Shown here piece by piece: positions 8,897 to 18,572 of a stretch of 42,685 nucleotides of DNA. The position numbers were made by a program, and so were the translations under genes. Numbering within the stretch: position 1 is the stretch's first letter; every line of letters starts with the position of its first letter. The stretch is from an uncultured Oscillospiraceae bacterium. Its GTDB lineage: Bacteria; Bacillota; Clostridia; Oscillospirales; Oscillospiraceae. Below the pieces are notes generated by a model. The model saw only the letters and a program-made list of their open reading frames with translations, did no database searches and had not been told where the DNA came from. The stretch is taken from NCBI GenBank assembly GCA_934591845.1, contig CAKTPO010000018.1, positions 1-42,685 of the forward strand. The letters run 5' to 3'.

Positions 8897-8974
8897 CATA
8901 GCGGGGGGTGGTTCCGTTTGTCCACAGGGATTCTAATTGCAACGTAACGGAACGGCACGCAGGCCGTTCCCTAC
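8893..8974. repeat. Dispersed intergenic repeat, copy A
   Basis: Starting at ATGACAT on the degV stop codon, about 82 bases match a second copy at 12476-12559 with only a few differences. It contains a hairpin GGAACGGC/GCCGTTCC (8949-8970). No coding capacity is seen. The 8897-9133 gap otherwise holds the 7-bp-period repeat listed next. Confidence 0.8.
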
Positions 8975-9020
8975 ATACTTTAACGGACGGACTGAAAGGA
9001 ACAACGTCGGTTGCCCCAAT

Positions 9021-9085
9021 AATTGTTAATTGTCCATTGTCAATTGTCAATTTTTCTTCCCGCTCATAACTGTCAACTGTCAACT
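9021..9085. repeat. 7-bp-period repeat (AATTGTC)n near the groEL 3' end
   Basis: Heptads AATTGTT, AATTGTC, CATTGTC, AATTGTC (9021-9048) are followed, after a short break, by AACTGTC, AACTGTC, AACT (9068-9085). The same heptad, on both strands, flanks the dnaK-dnaJ spacer at 18344-18375 and 18526-18551. Confidence 0.75.
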
Positions 9086-9133
9086 CAAAAAGTCCCCCGT
9101 CTCCCCTGCCCCGTTTTTTTCGCCAAAACGAAC

Positions 9134-9165
9134 ACGCCCCGTCTCCGGTTTGGGAGACGGGGCGT
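9134..9165 (-). terminator. Terminator of groES-groEL
   Basis: A perfect 13-bp stem, ACGCCCCGTCTCC (9134-9146) with GGAGACGGGGCGT (9153-9165) and a 6-base loop, lies just after the groEL stop on the minus strand. The downstream tract is GTTCGTTTTGG, only moderately T-rich. Confidence 0.8.
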
Positions 9166-9180
9166 TGGTTGGTTTGCGGC

Positions 9181-10830
<1,650 letters not shown>

Positions 10831-11106
10831 TTAGTCTGTTACGACGGCCAGAATGTCGTCCTGCTTGACAAACTTGTAATCAACCTTATCCAGGGTCAGG
10901 TCCGTGCCGGTGAACTTGCCGACGACCACCTTGTCACCAACGGACACGGTCATGGTCACGTCCTTGGTGCCGGGGCCTACGGAAACGACCTCGTAAATTG
11001 CGGGCTTCTCTTTGTTGCTGGTGGCAAGAATAATGCCGGAAGCAGTGGTTTCAGGGGCTTCGTGCGCTTTCAGCAGCACATTGTCAGCCATGGGTTTCAG
11101 TTTCAT
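10831..11106 (-). CDS. groS: Co-chaperonin GroES (Hsp10)
   Basis: The 91-residue protein is the heptameric lid of GroEL. It shows the expected KLKPMADNVLLKAHEAPETTASG start with its mobile loop (about residues 15-30) and the beta-barrel region ending VKQDDILAVV. The frame extends upstream to 11157, but GGAGGA before the ATG at 11106 and the conserved N-terminus fix the start there. It is the first gene of the groESL operon, repressed by HrcA through the CIRCE upstream. Confidence 0.97.
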   Translation of the reverse strand: MKLKPMADNVLLKAHEAPETTASGIILATSNKEKPAIYEVVSVGPGTKDVTMTVSVGDKVVVGKFTGTDLTLDKVDYKFVKQDDILAVVTD

Positions 11107-11169
11107 AACGTATTCCTCCATGTTTGCAATATTATAGACTGCCGGGAGACCCGGCACTTCTCTACTTGC

Positions 11170-11196
11170 TTAGCACTCATTATCTCTGAGTGCTAA
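11170..11196. promoter_or_regulatory. CIRCE operator of groESL (perfect)
   Basis: TTAGCACTC (11170-11178), a 9-base spacer and GAGTGCTAA (11188-11196) match the CIRCE consensus exactly. It lies between the groESL promoter and the ribosome binding site and is the binding site for HrcA, encoded at 14771 in this window. Confidence 0.98.
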
Positions 11197-11199
11197 GAT

Positions 11200-11228
11200 A
11201 TAATAGCGCACTTGTTCCCAAAAAGCAA
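11200..11228 (-). promoter_or_regulatory. groESL promoter
   Basis: On the minus strand TTGCTT (11223-11228), 17 bases and TATTAT (11200-11205) precede the CIRCE directly, so HrcA would cover the transcription start. Confidence 0.7.
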
Positions 11229-11257
11229 GAGGGAAAAGGGGCTTTTCCGTAAATAAT

Positions 11258-12238
11258 TTATGAATGCTTTGTGACACGCTCAATCAGGGCCAAAAGGTTC
11301 CCATCCGTAAGCCCCGGCAGGGTATAGGCTCCGTCCAGCAGCGCGTCCATGTTTTCCGCGTCGTTTTCCAGCTCCTTGGACAGCAGCTGCCCCGTCTCCA
11401 CCGGGTCGCCTCCTAAAAGGCAGGAAAGCAGCACCAGGCTTACCGTCATCTTTCCCCGGCACACCAGATCAAAGTCCGAAATGGCCTGGAGCCAGTAGCG
11501 GGAAATCAGGTAGCGCAGCATAGCCCGATCCTGGGGAAGAAAGGCTCTGGGGGCAGGGCTTTCCAGCCGCCGCTTCCACTGGGGCGTCAGAATTTCCAGT
11601 TCCCGGAACACCTGTAAAAAGCCATCCAAATCCCCTTGCCGCTCCAATTCCGGGCAAGGCTCCGGCATAAAAGGCGTTTCCGGGCCGCCGTCCAATAGAG
11701 CCTGGGCGTGGTAAGTAAACAGCAGCAGCCGGGACAGGGGGTCCGGGCCATAGGTCAGCTCCATGGCGGTCTCCCGGGTGGCAAGCAGCAGTTCCATGTC
11801 CTGGGGGGCAAAGTCCGGATCTTCCGTGGCCTGCCCCTGGGTGACCCACTGCCAGCGGTCCTGAGAAAGAAGCATCCGGGCGGCCTCCGGGCAGCTCAGT
11901 TCCAGGCCCAGTTCCATAAAGCTGCCATAGTCATGGCGCAGCCGGGGAAAGTCCCGACAGGTTTTGCACAGGGCATCCTCCCCCAGCTCCGCCTGAATGC
12001 GGCACAGCCCATCCTCCCGCCACATGGGGCAGCGAGTCCCCTCCAGGGTCAGATAGGTCTCTCCATCCTCCTCCTGCAAATAATGCCGCAGCCGGTCCCC
12101 CAGTTCCCCGGGAAGCCCCCGATAAAACCGGGCCTTCTCCCCATCCACCGCCACATCCCACATCTGGCAGCAGCTATCCGGACAAACACCAGCAAGGCAC
12201 CGGAAAGAATCATAAAAATCAGGTTTTCTTATTTCCAT
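11258..12238 (-). CDS. FliB-like cysteine-rich protein (lysine N-methylase family)
   Basis: The 326-residue protein begins MEIRKPDFYDSFRCLAGVCPD and has the FliB cysteine pattern C14, C19, C23, C24, then CPMW, GLCRIQ, ALCKTCRDFPR and ELSCPE. FliB methylates flagellin lysines in Salmonella, and the cysteines bind an iron-sulfur cluster. Clostridial relatives are annotated the same way even in non-motile species. No flagellar gene is present in this window, so the flagellin assignment should not be taken literally and the substrate may differ. The ATG has AAAGGA upstream. It is a single gene between groES and a repeat-filled gap. Confidence 0.75.
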   Translation of the reverse strand: MEIRKPDFYDSFRCLAGVCPDSCCQMWDVAVDGEKARFYRGLPGELGDRLRHYLQEEDGETYLTLEGTRCPMWREDGLCRIQAELGEDALCKTCRDFPRLRHDYGSFMELGLELSCPEAARMLLSQDRWQWVTQGQATEDPDFAPQDMELLLATRETAMELTYGPDPLSRLLLFTYHAQALLDGGPETPFMPEPCPELERQGDLDGFLQVFRELEILTPQWKRRLESPAPRAFLPQDRAMLRYLISRYWLQAISDFDLVCRGKMTVSLVLLSCLLGGDPVETGQLLSKELENDAENMDALLDGAYTLPGLTDGNLLALIERVTKHS

Positions 12239-12358
12239 GGTGAGGTCCTTTCTTAAACTGTTTTTTCCGCAAGCATAGCACAGGGTATCCGGGATTGCAA
12301 GAATAAAAGAGCCATAGGTTCGTAGCGGCGTTGACGTATTCAGAAAAAGCCCCCCGGC

Positions 12359-12482
12359 ATGTCATTCCGAGCGTAAGCGGAGTGGAGGAATCCACCACGT
12401 GGGAGAAAGAACCAACGTAAGGTAAAATTTGCCACTTGAGTGGATTCCTCGACTCCGTTTCACTATACGCTCGGAATGACAT
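12359..12482. repeat. Large imperfect inverted repeat
   Basis: Arms of about 37-43 bases, left 12359-12395 and right 12440-12482, begin and end with ATGTCATTCCGAGCG and CGCTCGGAATGACAT. Both contain GGAATCCAC/GTGGATTCC, with mismatches and a small gap between the arms. The shape is that of a non-coding palindromic unit or a small MITE-like remnant. No gene is seen. Confidence 0.75.
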
Positions 12483-12559
12483 CATCGGGGGGTGGTTTTG
12501 TTTTGTCCACAGGAGTTGTAATTGCAACGTAACGGAACGGCACACAGGCCGTTCCCTAC
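12476..12559. repeat. Dispersed intergenic repeat, copy B
   Basis: This is the second copy of the 8893-8974 repeat, starting at ATGACAT inside the right arm of the neighbouring inverted repeat and ending CCCTAC. It has the same hairpin GGAACGGC/GCCGTTCC (12534-12555), and the loop differs by one base. Confidence 0.8.
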
Positions 12560-12621
12560 GGTGAGACTCGGTAGGTTTTACCTTTGCGCCTGTTGCTTCT
12601 ACGATGTTAAACGCCGCAGGG

Positions 12622-12663
12622 CCCTCTCAGTCTCGGCTGCGCCGAGCCAGCTCTCCCAGAGGG
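12622..12663. repeat. GC-rich hairpin repeat of common clostridial type
   Basis: CCCTCT (12622-12627) with AGAGGG (12658-12663) encloses CTCGGC (12632-12637) with GCCGAG (12641-12646). The surrounding text (CAGCTCTCCC next to AGAGGGAG) is of a type I recall as widespread between genes in gut Clostridia. It may end the minus-strand ABC operon. Together with the two repeats before it, it fills the gap 12239-12731, where I see no gene. Confidence 0.6.
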
Positions 12664-12731
12664 AGCGCCAAGGTCGCCTTTTGGGTATGTTCCACTAAAA
12701 ACAGAACCTGTTCAACAATTGATTTGCTTTG

Positions 12732-13517
12732 TCAATTGAGGTTCAATTTCCGGCTGGTCAGGTAATACATGACCCAGTAGCTGCCGAGAATCACTGCCAG
12801 GGAGAGAAGATTCACGGCGGTGACAACCGGGGCCTGTTCCTGCATGAGCAGGGGGACGGTGATGAAAAACTGGACGATGTTGATGCCGTAGTACACCAGG
12901 ATGGCCACCAGGATGGGGTGCTTTTTGGCGATGATGCTGCCAATGGTGATGGAGAGCATCAGGGTCAGAAGCAGGCTCAGGGCTTTCAGGGCAACCAATC
13001 CCAGGCCCTGGAATACGGCACCGCTGACGGGCTGGAACTCTCTCCACATTTCATACAGGTGTCGCTGTACCGTCTCCCAGAAGTCTGCGGAAATCTGCTC
13101 CCAGGGAAGACCCAGGGCGAAGATGCCGCCGGCGCAGAGGATCGCCACCAGAACCGCCAGCAGCACCAGCAGCATTTCCAGAACGCTTTCCAGAATGGAA
13201 GACAGCAGCAGCTGGTGGTGGGTCACCGGCAGGGTGTAGGTGAGGTAGCCTTCCTCTGTAAAATGGCTTTTATAAAACCGCCAAAGGACATAAAATAAAG
13301 AAGCACCGCAGGACAGGGATACCGCCGCCATGGCCGTAAAAATCAGAAGCACCAACACCACCGACCAAAAGGTAGAGTCCATCCCAAAGCCATCCAGCCG
13401 GAACATGGTAAAGGCCAGCAGTCCCAGCAGAATGCCGGAAATCAGGATCACAGCGCACAGGGTCAGCAGTACCCGGCGGCTGGACCGCCACTGGGCTTTT
13501 AATAATTTTCCAAACAT
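12732..13517 (-). CDS. ABC-2-type permease subunit
   Basis: The 261-residue protein has six hydrophobic segments (starting around residues 18-38, 52-75, 108-132, 165-190, 195-215 and 230-252) and a cytoplasmic basic N-terminus, typical of the membrane partner in YtrA-type export systems. It overlaps the ATPase gene by 19 bases, so the two are translationally coupled. The substrate is unknown. YtrA-linked transporters respond to cell-wall-active agents in Bacillus, but that cannot be carried over from sequence alone. Confidence 0.8.
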   Translation of the reverse strand: MFGKLLKAQWRSSRRVLLTLCAVILISGILLGLLAFTMFRLDGFGMDSTFWSVVLVLLIFTAMAAVSLSCGASLFYVLWRFYKSHFTEEGYLTYTLPVTHHQLLLSSILESVLEMLLVLLAVLVAILCAGGIFALGLPWEQISADFWETVQRHLYEMWREFQPVSGAVFQGLGLVALKALSLLLTLMLSITIGSIIAKKHPILVAILVYYGINIVQFFITVPLLMQEQAPVVTAVNLLSLAVILGSYWVMYYLTSRKLNLN

Positions 13518-14212
13518 CTGAATTCCTCCCGAAATAGTTCATCCAGGGATTTTCCGGTTTCTTCCCGGACCTGGTCGGTGCCGCCCTGGCGGACCACCCG
13601 GCCACGGTTTAAAAATACGAAGCCATCCAGCACCCGTTCCACGTCCCCAATCAGGTGGGTGGAGAGCAGCACCGTGGCACTGGGCTCATAATTTGTGATA
13701 ATGGTGTTCAAAATATAGTCCCGGGCCGCCGGGTCCACCCCGCCGATGGGTTCATCCAGCAGATACAGCTTTGCCCGCCGGGACATGACCAGTACCAGCT
13801 GTACCTTTTCCTGATTGCCTTTAGACAGCGTTTTAAGCTTTCTGTCCGGATCAATGCCCAGAGCTTTCAGCATGTTCTCTGCCCGGGGTCGGTCAAAGTC
13901 TTTGTAGAAGTCCTGAAAAAAATCCAGCACCTGGGTGATTTTCTGGGACCGGTTCAGGTAGGTCCTGTCTGGTAGGTACGATACCAGAGCCTTGGTGTCC
14001 GGGCCGATGGGCTGGCCGCAGACCTGGATGCTGCCCTGGGTGGGGGTCAGCAGGCCTGCCGCCAATTTCATAAAGGTGGTTTTGCCGCTGCCGTTGGGGC
14101 CGAGAAGCCCCAGAATCTGCCCCTGGGGCAGTTCCAAATCCAGCCCGTCCAGGGCGTTGGTGCTGCCGTAGCGTTTTACAAGGCCGTGGGCAGTAAGTAC
14201 CGGGTTTTCCAT
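13499..14212 (-). CDS. ABC transporter ATPase of a YtrA-type operon
   Basis: This 237-residue nucleotide-binding subunit has Walker A GPNGSGKTT, the signature LSKGNQEKV (a LSKGN variant common in this subfamily), Walker B LYLLDEP and the switch histidine in STHLIGD. The start at 14212 (ENPVLTAHGLVKRYG) lies 2 bases after the regulator's stop codon. The longer frame to 14299 would run inside the regulator gene. It powers the permease encoded immediately downstream. Confidence 0.92.
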   Translation of the reverse strand: MENPVLTAHGLVKRYGSTNALDGLDLELPQGQILGLLGPNGSGKTTFMKLAAGLLTPTQGSIQVCGQPIGPDTKALVSYLPDRTYLNRSQKITQVLDFFQDFYKDFDRPRAENMLKALGIDPDRKLKTLSKGNQEKVQLVLVMSRRAKLYLLDEPIGGVDPAARDYILNTIITNYEPSATVLLSTHLIGDVERVLDGFVFLNRGRVVRQGGTDQVREETGKSLDELFREEFRCLENY

Positions 14213-14214
14213 AT

Positions 14215-14583
14215 TCACGCTTCCTCCGTTTCCAGCTTCCTTAGAAGCTCCGCTGCCTGACCGGGGGTGATGCCGAAAACCATAAATTTTTCCGCGCACT
14301 CCCGGGCCAGGGCCTGTAGTGCCTCCTGCCGCATGGCAGAAAGGATCTGTTCTTCCTTTGTGACTGTTCGGCCACTGGTGCCGCCGCCTACCAGCAGGCC
14401 CTCCCGTTCCAGCTCTGTCAACGCCCGCTGCATGGTATTGGGGTTGACCTGGGCCTGGGCCGCCAGATCACGGACAGAGGGGATCCGCTCCCCGGGGGAC
14501 AGTTCTCCTTTTAGAATGGACCCTCGTATGTTTTCCATGATCTGCTGATATACCGGACGGTCCCCTGTAAATTTCCAGTTCAT
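14215..14583 (-). CDS. GntR-family regulator, YtrA subfamily
   Basis: A short GntR protein of 122 residues. The winged helix (about 10-75) shows PVYQQIMENIRGSILKGEL, then IPSVRDLAAQAQVNPNTMQRAL, and it lacks a large effector domain, having only two C-terminal helices. That is the YtrA subfamily, which normally represses its own operon with an ABC exporter, as here. The ATG is preceded by AAGGAGG. Confidence 0.92.
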   Translation of the reverse strand: MNWKFTGDRPVYQQIMENIRGSILKGELSPGERIPSVRDLAAQAQVNPNTMQRALTELEREGLLVGGGTSGRTVTKEEQILSAMRQEALQALARECAEKFMVFGITPGQAAELLRKLETEEA

Positions 14584-14602
14584 AGGTACCTCCTTGTGTC
14601 AC

Positions 14603-14622
14603 TGTATTAGTGCATTAATACA
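14603..14622. promoter_or_regulatory. Operator candidate of the YtrA-type operon
   Basis: TGTATTA (14603-14609) and TAATACA (14616-14622) form a 20-bp near-palindrome 20 bases upstream of the regulator start, the expected place for autorepression. Assignment to this regulator is inferred. Confidence 0.6.
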
Positions 14623-14698
14623 ATAGCACAAGTGCCGGGAACTGTCAATAGATTTTGAAAAATATTTCAGAATTCAAAAATAGTTCACAGCCCAACCC

Positions 14699-14727
14699 TT
14701 GACAATTTTAGCACTCTGTAGTATAGT
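14699..14727 (+). promoter_or_regulatory. hrcA promoter (near consensus)
   Basis: TTGACA (14699-14704), 17 bases and TATAGT (14722-14727). The spacer contains an extra CIRCE half site, TTAGCACTC (14708-14716). Confidence 0.85.
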
Positions 14728-14731
14728 TTGC

Positions 14732-14758
14732 TTAGCACTCAAGGAGAATGAGTGCTAA
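14732..14758. promoter_or_regulatory. CIRCE operator of hrcA-grpE-dnaK (perfect)
   Basis: TTAGCACTC (14732-14740), 9 bases and GAGTGCTAA (14750-14758). It starts 5 bases after the -10 box and its last base is the first base of the AGGAGG ribosome site (14758-14763), so bound HrcA blocks initiation and the operator is part of the leader RNA. Confidence 0.98.
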
Positions 14759-14770
14759 GGAGGAAATGAG

Positions 14771-15847
14771 ATGGAATTGACCGAGCGGAAAAAGAAGGTC
14801 CTGCGCAGTGTGGTTGACCTTTATATCCGTACCGCCGAGCCGGTAGGCTCCAAGGCCATTACGGAACTGCCGGACATGAATTATTCCTCCGCCACCATCC
14901 GCAACGAAATGGCGGATTTGACCGCCATGGGCTATCTGGAACAGCCCCATACCAGTGCCGGACGGATCCCATCCCCGGCAGGATACCGGCTGTATGTGGA
15001 TGAGCTGATGATGGATTACCGTCTGAGTGTAGATGAAACCAAATCCATTAACAATGCCATTGAAGAAAAGGTCCAGCGTGTGGACCGGCTGGTGGAGAAA
15101 GTCGCCAAGCTGGTTTCCCAGGCCACGGACCTTCCGGCCATTACCGCCGCTTCCCGCAGTGCCTCCGTTACCGTATCCCGGTACGAGCTGATCCATGCGG
15201 GACAGGGCAGCTTCATCCTGGTGGTGATGCTCAGCAATGACGAGGTGTTCAACAAGCTCATCAAGCTCCCCGTTCCTCTGGAAGAAACGGACTTAAAGCT
15301 TCTGGGAGCCCTGCTGAATACCGCCATGACGGAGCTTCCCCCGGAGGGCTTCTCCCAGTCCCTATTGGAAAAGGTCATGCGCTCCGCGGGAAATGCCGCC
15401 AGCTTGGTTCCTATTATCGTGGACTTTGCCACGGAGGTGCTGAGCAAAAAGGCCTCTACCAATGTGGCCGTGGCGGGCCAGGCCAGACTCTTGGGACTTC
15501 CCGAGTATCGGGATGTGGACAAAGCCCAGAAAGTGCTGGAATCCATTGACGAAGACGCGCTATCCGGTCTGCCTGCCATGATGCAGAGCGAAAACGGCAC
15601 CAAAGTTCTGGTGGGGCCGGAAAACGTATCCCAGGAATTGAAAGATTCCAGCGTGGTCATGACAAAATTTGATATTGGTGACGGGATGCAGGGGCTGATC
15701 GGTGTGGTTGGCCCCACCCGTATGGATTACGCAAAGGTCACCGCCCGGCTGAGCTATTTTGCCGAAAGCCTGAGCAAAGCCTTTGCCAAACCGGAAACCA
15801 AGCAGCTGCCCCAGCCAAATGAGGCGCAAACATCTAAGGAGGTATAG
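14771..15847 (+). CDS. hrcA: Heat-inducible repressor HrcA
   Basis: HrcA binds CIRCE as a dimer and represses the groESL and dnaK operons; GroEL assists its folding, which couples the response to chaperone demand. The 358-residue product begins ELTERKKKVLRSVVDLYI, with a winged helix to about residue 70 containing SSATIRNEMADL and HTSAGRIPS. The remaining sequence ends in the IGVVGPTRMDYAKV motif of the family. AGGAGG stands 7 bases before the ATG. It is the first gene of its operon and is autoregulated by the CIRCE in its leader. Confidence 0.98.
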   Translation: MELTERKKKVLRSVVDLYIRTAEPVGSKAITELPDMNYSSATIRNEMADLTAMGYLEQPHTSAGRIPSPAGYRLYVDELMMDYRLSVDETKSINNAIEEKVQRVDRLVEKVAKLVSQATDLPAITAASRSASVTVSRYELIHAGQGSFILVVMLSNDEVFNKLIKLPVPLEETDLKLLGALLNTAMTELPPEGFSQSLLEKVMRSAGNAASLVPIIVDFATEVLSKKASTNVAVAGQARLLGLPEYRDVDKAQKVLESIDEDALSGLPAMMQSENGTKVLVGPENVSQELKDSSVVMTKFDIGDGMQGLIGVVGPTRMDYAKVTARLSYFAESLSKAFAKPETKQLPQPNEAQTSKEV

Positions 15848-15849
15848 AA

Positions 15850-16395
15850 GTGGCCAAAAAGGAAGAAAAGCTGACACCTGAGACCACCGAGGAATTGATC
15901 CCCGAAGAAACCCCGGAAACCGAATCGGCGGAATCTGTGGAAACCCCGCAGGAGGCGGAAACCAAAAATCCCTTTGAGGAAAAGTACAACGCCGAGCATG
16001 ACAGCTACCTGCGTCTGGCGGCGGAATTCGATAACTTCCGCAAGAGGACCGTCAAAGAAAAGGAGCAGTCCTACGGAAACGGCCGGGCCGATGCCGTAGA
16101 AAAGATGCTTCCCGTCTATGACAACCTGGAGCGGGCCTTGAACCAGCCCACCGAGGATGCCGCCTACAAAAAGGGCGTGGAACTGACCATGAACGAGCTG
16201 GTAAAGATTTTCACCGGCCTGGGTGTGGAGATTTTTGGAAATGTGGGCGATGCCTTTGACCCCAATATCCACAACGCGGTGATGCACCTGGAAGACGAGA
16301 GCCTTGGTGAAAACACCATCGCCCAGGTATTCCAGAAAGGCTTTAAAATCGGGGAGAAAATCGTCCGGTTTGCCATGGTTCAGGTGGCCAATTAA
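15850..16395 (+). CDS. grpE: Nucleotide exchange factor GrpE
   Basis: GrpE releases ADP from DnaK. The 181-residue protein has a charged, glutamate-rich N-terminus (to about residue 50), a long helix (KYNAEHDSYLRLAAEFDNFRKRT region) for dimerisation and a C-terminal beta domain ending EKIVRFAMVQV. The start is GTG at 15850, two bases after the hrcA stop, with AAGGAGG upstream. It is co-transcribed with hrcA and dnaK. Confidence 0.97.
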   Translation: MAKKEEKLTPETTEELIPEETPETESAESVETPQEAETKNPFEEKYNAEHDSYLRLAAEFDNFRKRTVKEKEQSYGNGRADAVEKMLPVYDNLERALNQPTEDAAYKKGVELTMNELVKIFTGLGVEIFGNVGDAFDPNIHNAVMHLEDESLGENTIAQVFQKGFKIGEKIVRFAMVQVAN

Positions 16396-16459
16396 CTATA
16401 AAAACACATCCAATTCAAAACAGTATAAACCTTTTCGTTATCATTAGGAGGAAAATATT

Positions 16460-18283
16460 ATGAGCAAGATTATCGGTATTGACCTTGGTACTACCAATTC
16501 CTGTGTTGCCGTTCTGGAAGGCGGCGAACCCGTTGTAATCGCCAACGCTGAAGGCAACCGCACCACCCCCTCTGTGGTGGCTTTTTCCAAAACCGGTGAG
16601 CGTATGGTTGGCCAGGTGGCAAAACGCCAGGCCGTGACCAACGCCGACCGCACCGTTTCTTCCATCAAGCGCCACATGGGCGAGGATTACCATGTGACCC
16701 TGAACGGCAAGAGCTACACCCCCCAGGAGATCAGCGCAATGATCCTGCAGAAGCTGAAAGCGGATGCCGAAGCTTACCTGGGCCAGCCCGTTACCGAGGC
16801 GGTCATCACCGTTCCCGCTTACTTCTCTGACGCCCAGCGTCAGGCCACCAAGGACGCCGGCAAGATCGCCGGTCTGGAAGTCAAGAGAATCATCAACGAG
16901 CCTACCGCTGCTGCTCTGGCCTACGGCCTGGATAAGGAATCCGAGCAGAAGATCATGGTTTACGACCTGGGCGGCGGCACCTTCGATGTGTCCATCCTGG
17001 ACATTGGCGACGGCGTGATCGAGGTTCTGGCTACCGCCGGTGACACCCACCTGGGCGGCGACGACTTTGACCAGCGGATCATGGACTACCTGGTTGCCGA
17101 GTTCAAGAAGTCCGAGGGCGTTGATTTGTCTTCTGACAAGGTTGCCATGCAGCGTCTGAGAGAGGCCGCCGAAAAGGCCAAGATTGAGCTGTCCGGCATG
17201 ACCAGCACCAACGTGAACCTGCCCTATATCACCGCCGATGCCACCGGCCCCAAGCACCTGGACGTGACCCTGACCCGGGCAAAGTTCAACGAGCTGACTG
17301 CCGATCTGGTAGAGCGGACCATGAAGCCTGTCCGTCAGGCCATGTCCGATGCAGGCCTCAGCGCTTCTGATTTGCACAAGGTGCTGCTGGTTGGCGGCTC
17401 CACCCGTATCCCTGCCGTTCAGGAAGCCGTGAAGCAGATCACCGGCAAGGAAGGCTTCAAGGGCATCAACCCCGACGAGTGTGTGGCCGTTGGTGCGGCC
17501 ATTCAGGGCGGCGTACTCACCGGCGATGTGCAGGACATCCTGCTGCTGGACGTGACTCCTCTGTCCCTGGGCATTGAGACCATGGGCGGCGTGTTCACCC
17601 GTCTGATCGACCGGAACACCACCATTCCTACCCACAAGAGCCAGATCTTCTCCACCGCCGCTGACGGCCAGACCTCCGTGGAAGTTCATGTCCTCCAGGG
17701 CGAGCGTGAAATGGCTGCTTACAACAAGACTCTGGGCCGCTTCCAGCTCACCGGCATTGCCCCCGCACCCCGTGGCGTACCTCAGATCGAGGTTACTTTC
17801 GACATCGATGCCAACGGCATTGTAAAGGTCTCCGCCAAGGACCTGGGTACCGGCAAGGAGCAGCAGATCTCCATCACCGCTTCCACCAACCTGAGCAAGG
17901 AGGATATTGACAAGGCCGTTCACGAGGCCGAGCAGTACGCCGCCGAGGATAAGGCCCGGAAGGACGAGGTGGATGCCCACAACGCCGCCGACCAGGTGGT
18001 TTACCAGACCGAAAAGACCCTGGGCGAGCTGGGCGACAAGATCAATGCCTCCGAAAAGGCTTCCATCCAGTCTGCCGTTGACAAGCTGAAGGAAGTCAAC
18101 AAGGGCAACGACGTAGAGGCCATCAAGGCCGCTACCGATGAAGTCCAGAAGGCTTTCTACGCAGTATCCGAGAAACTGTATCAGCAGGCCGCTCCCCAGG
18201 ACGGCGCCCAGGGCGGCACCCAGGGCGGCAACAAGCCCGGCGACGATGGCGTGGTAGACGCAGACTACGAGACCGTAGACTAA
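16460..18283 (+). CDS. dnaK: Chaperone DnaK (Hsp70)
   Basis: DnaK binds exposed hydrophobic peptides in an ATP-controlled cycle with DnaJ and GrpE. The 607-residue protein starts [17 protein letters not shown], has the phosphate loop [10 protein letters not shown] and the substrate domain, and ends [14 protein letters not shown] (here [13 protein letters not shown]). It lacks the insertion in the N-terminal quadrant that marks Gram-negative DnaK, as expected for Firmicutes. The tail is rich in Gly/Gln. GGAGGA precedes the ATG. Confidence 0.99.
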   Translation: MSKIIGIDLGTTNSCVAVLEGGEPVVIANAEGNRTTPSVVAFSKTGERMVGQVAKRQAVTNADRTVSSIKRHMGEDYHVTLNGKSYTPQEISAMILQKLKADAEAYLGQPVTEAVITVPAYFSDAQRQATKDAGKIAGLEVKRIINEPTAAALAYGLDKESEQKIMVYDLGGGTFDVSILDIGDGVIEVLATAGDTHLGGDDFDQRIMDYLVAEFKKSEGVDLSSDKVAMQRLREAAEKAKIELSGMTSTNVNLPYITADATGPKHLDVTLTRAKFNELTADLVERTMKPVRQAMSDAGLSASDLHKVLLVGGSTRIPAVQEAVKQITGKEGFKGINPDECVAVGAAIQGGVLTGDVQDILLLDVTPLSLGIETMGGVFTRLIDRNTTIPTHKSQIFSTAADGQTSVEVHVLQGEREMAAYNKTLGRFQLTGIAPAPRGVPQIEVTFDIDANGIVKVSAKDLGTGKEQQISITASTNLSKEDIDKAVHEAEQYAAEDKARKDEVDAHNAADQVVYQTEKTLGELGDKINASEKASIQSAVDKLKEVNKGNDVEAIKAATDEVQKAFYAVSEKLYQQAAPQDGAQGGTQGGNKPGDDGVVDADYETVD

Positions 18284-18293
18284 GAAAAACTTC

Positions 18294-18326
18294 ACAAGGG
18301 GCGGCAGAAAATACGCCGCCCCTTGT
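18294..18326 (+). terminator. Terminator between dnaK and dnaJ
   Basis: ACAAGGGGCGGC (18294-18305) pairs perfectly over 12 bp with GCCGCCCCTTGT (18315-18326), followed by a T-poor tract. It suggests that most transcription stops after dnaK. Confidence 0.8.
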
Positions 18327-18343
18327 TCCGGTGGAAAAGAGAA

Positions 18344-18551
18344 AATTGACAATTGATAATTGACAATTGACAATTTTGGTTCAAAACGGGAGGCTTGCGC
18401 CGTTCCAATGGGGCTATATCAAGTGGGGACGGATGGGCCGCTGTTTTATAAGCAAAGTCATCATTTTATCAATAAAAGGAGACATAAACCTTTAAAAGGG
18501 GCATCTCTTTTAAAGGTTTGTACGCATTGTCAACTGTCAATTGTCAATTGA
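18344..18551. repeat. Inverted 7-bp-period repeats flanking a 150-bp insert
   Basis: Left: heptads AATTGAC, AATTGAT, AATTGAC, AATTGAC (18344-18375). Right, on the opposite strand, the same heptad with one variant (18526-18551). Between them is a non-coding stretch with a perfect 13-bp hairpin, AAACCTTTAAAAG (18486-18498) with CTTTTAAAGGTTT (18507-18519). The unit resembles a small inserted element with terminal inverted repeats. The left heptads also contain several TTGACA-like hexamers that could serve as -35 boxes for dnaJ. Confidence 0.65.
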
Positions 18552-18572
18552 CTTGTCTGAGGTGAATGTGTT

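Noticed and set aside
16415..18373. 652-codon open frame opposite dnaK
   Set aside because: It is the complement of dnaK, with no ribosome site and no recognisable domain.
18360..18551. 63-codon frame in the dnaK-dnaJ spacer
   Set aside because: It starts and ends within the AATTGAC repeats and has no ribosome site or protein-like pattern.
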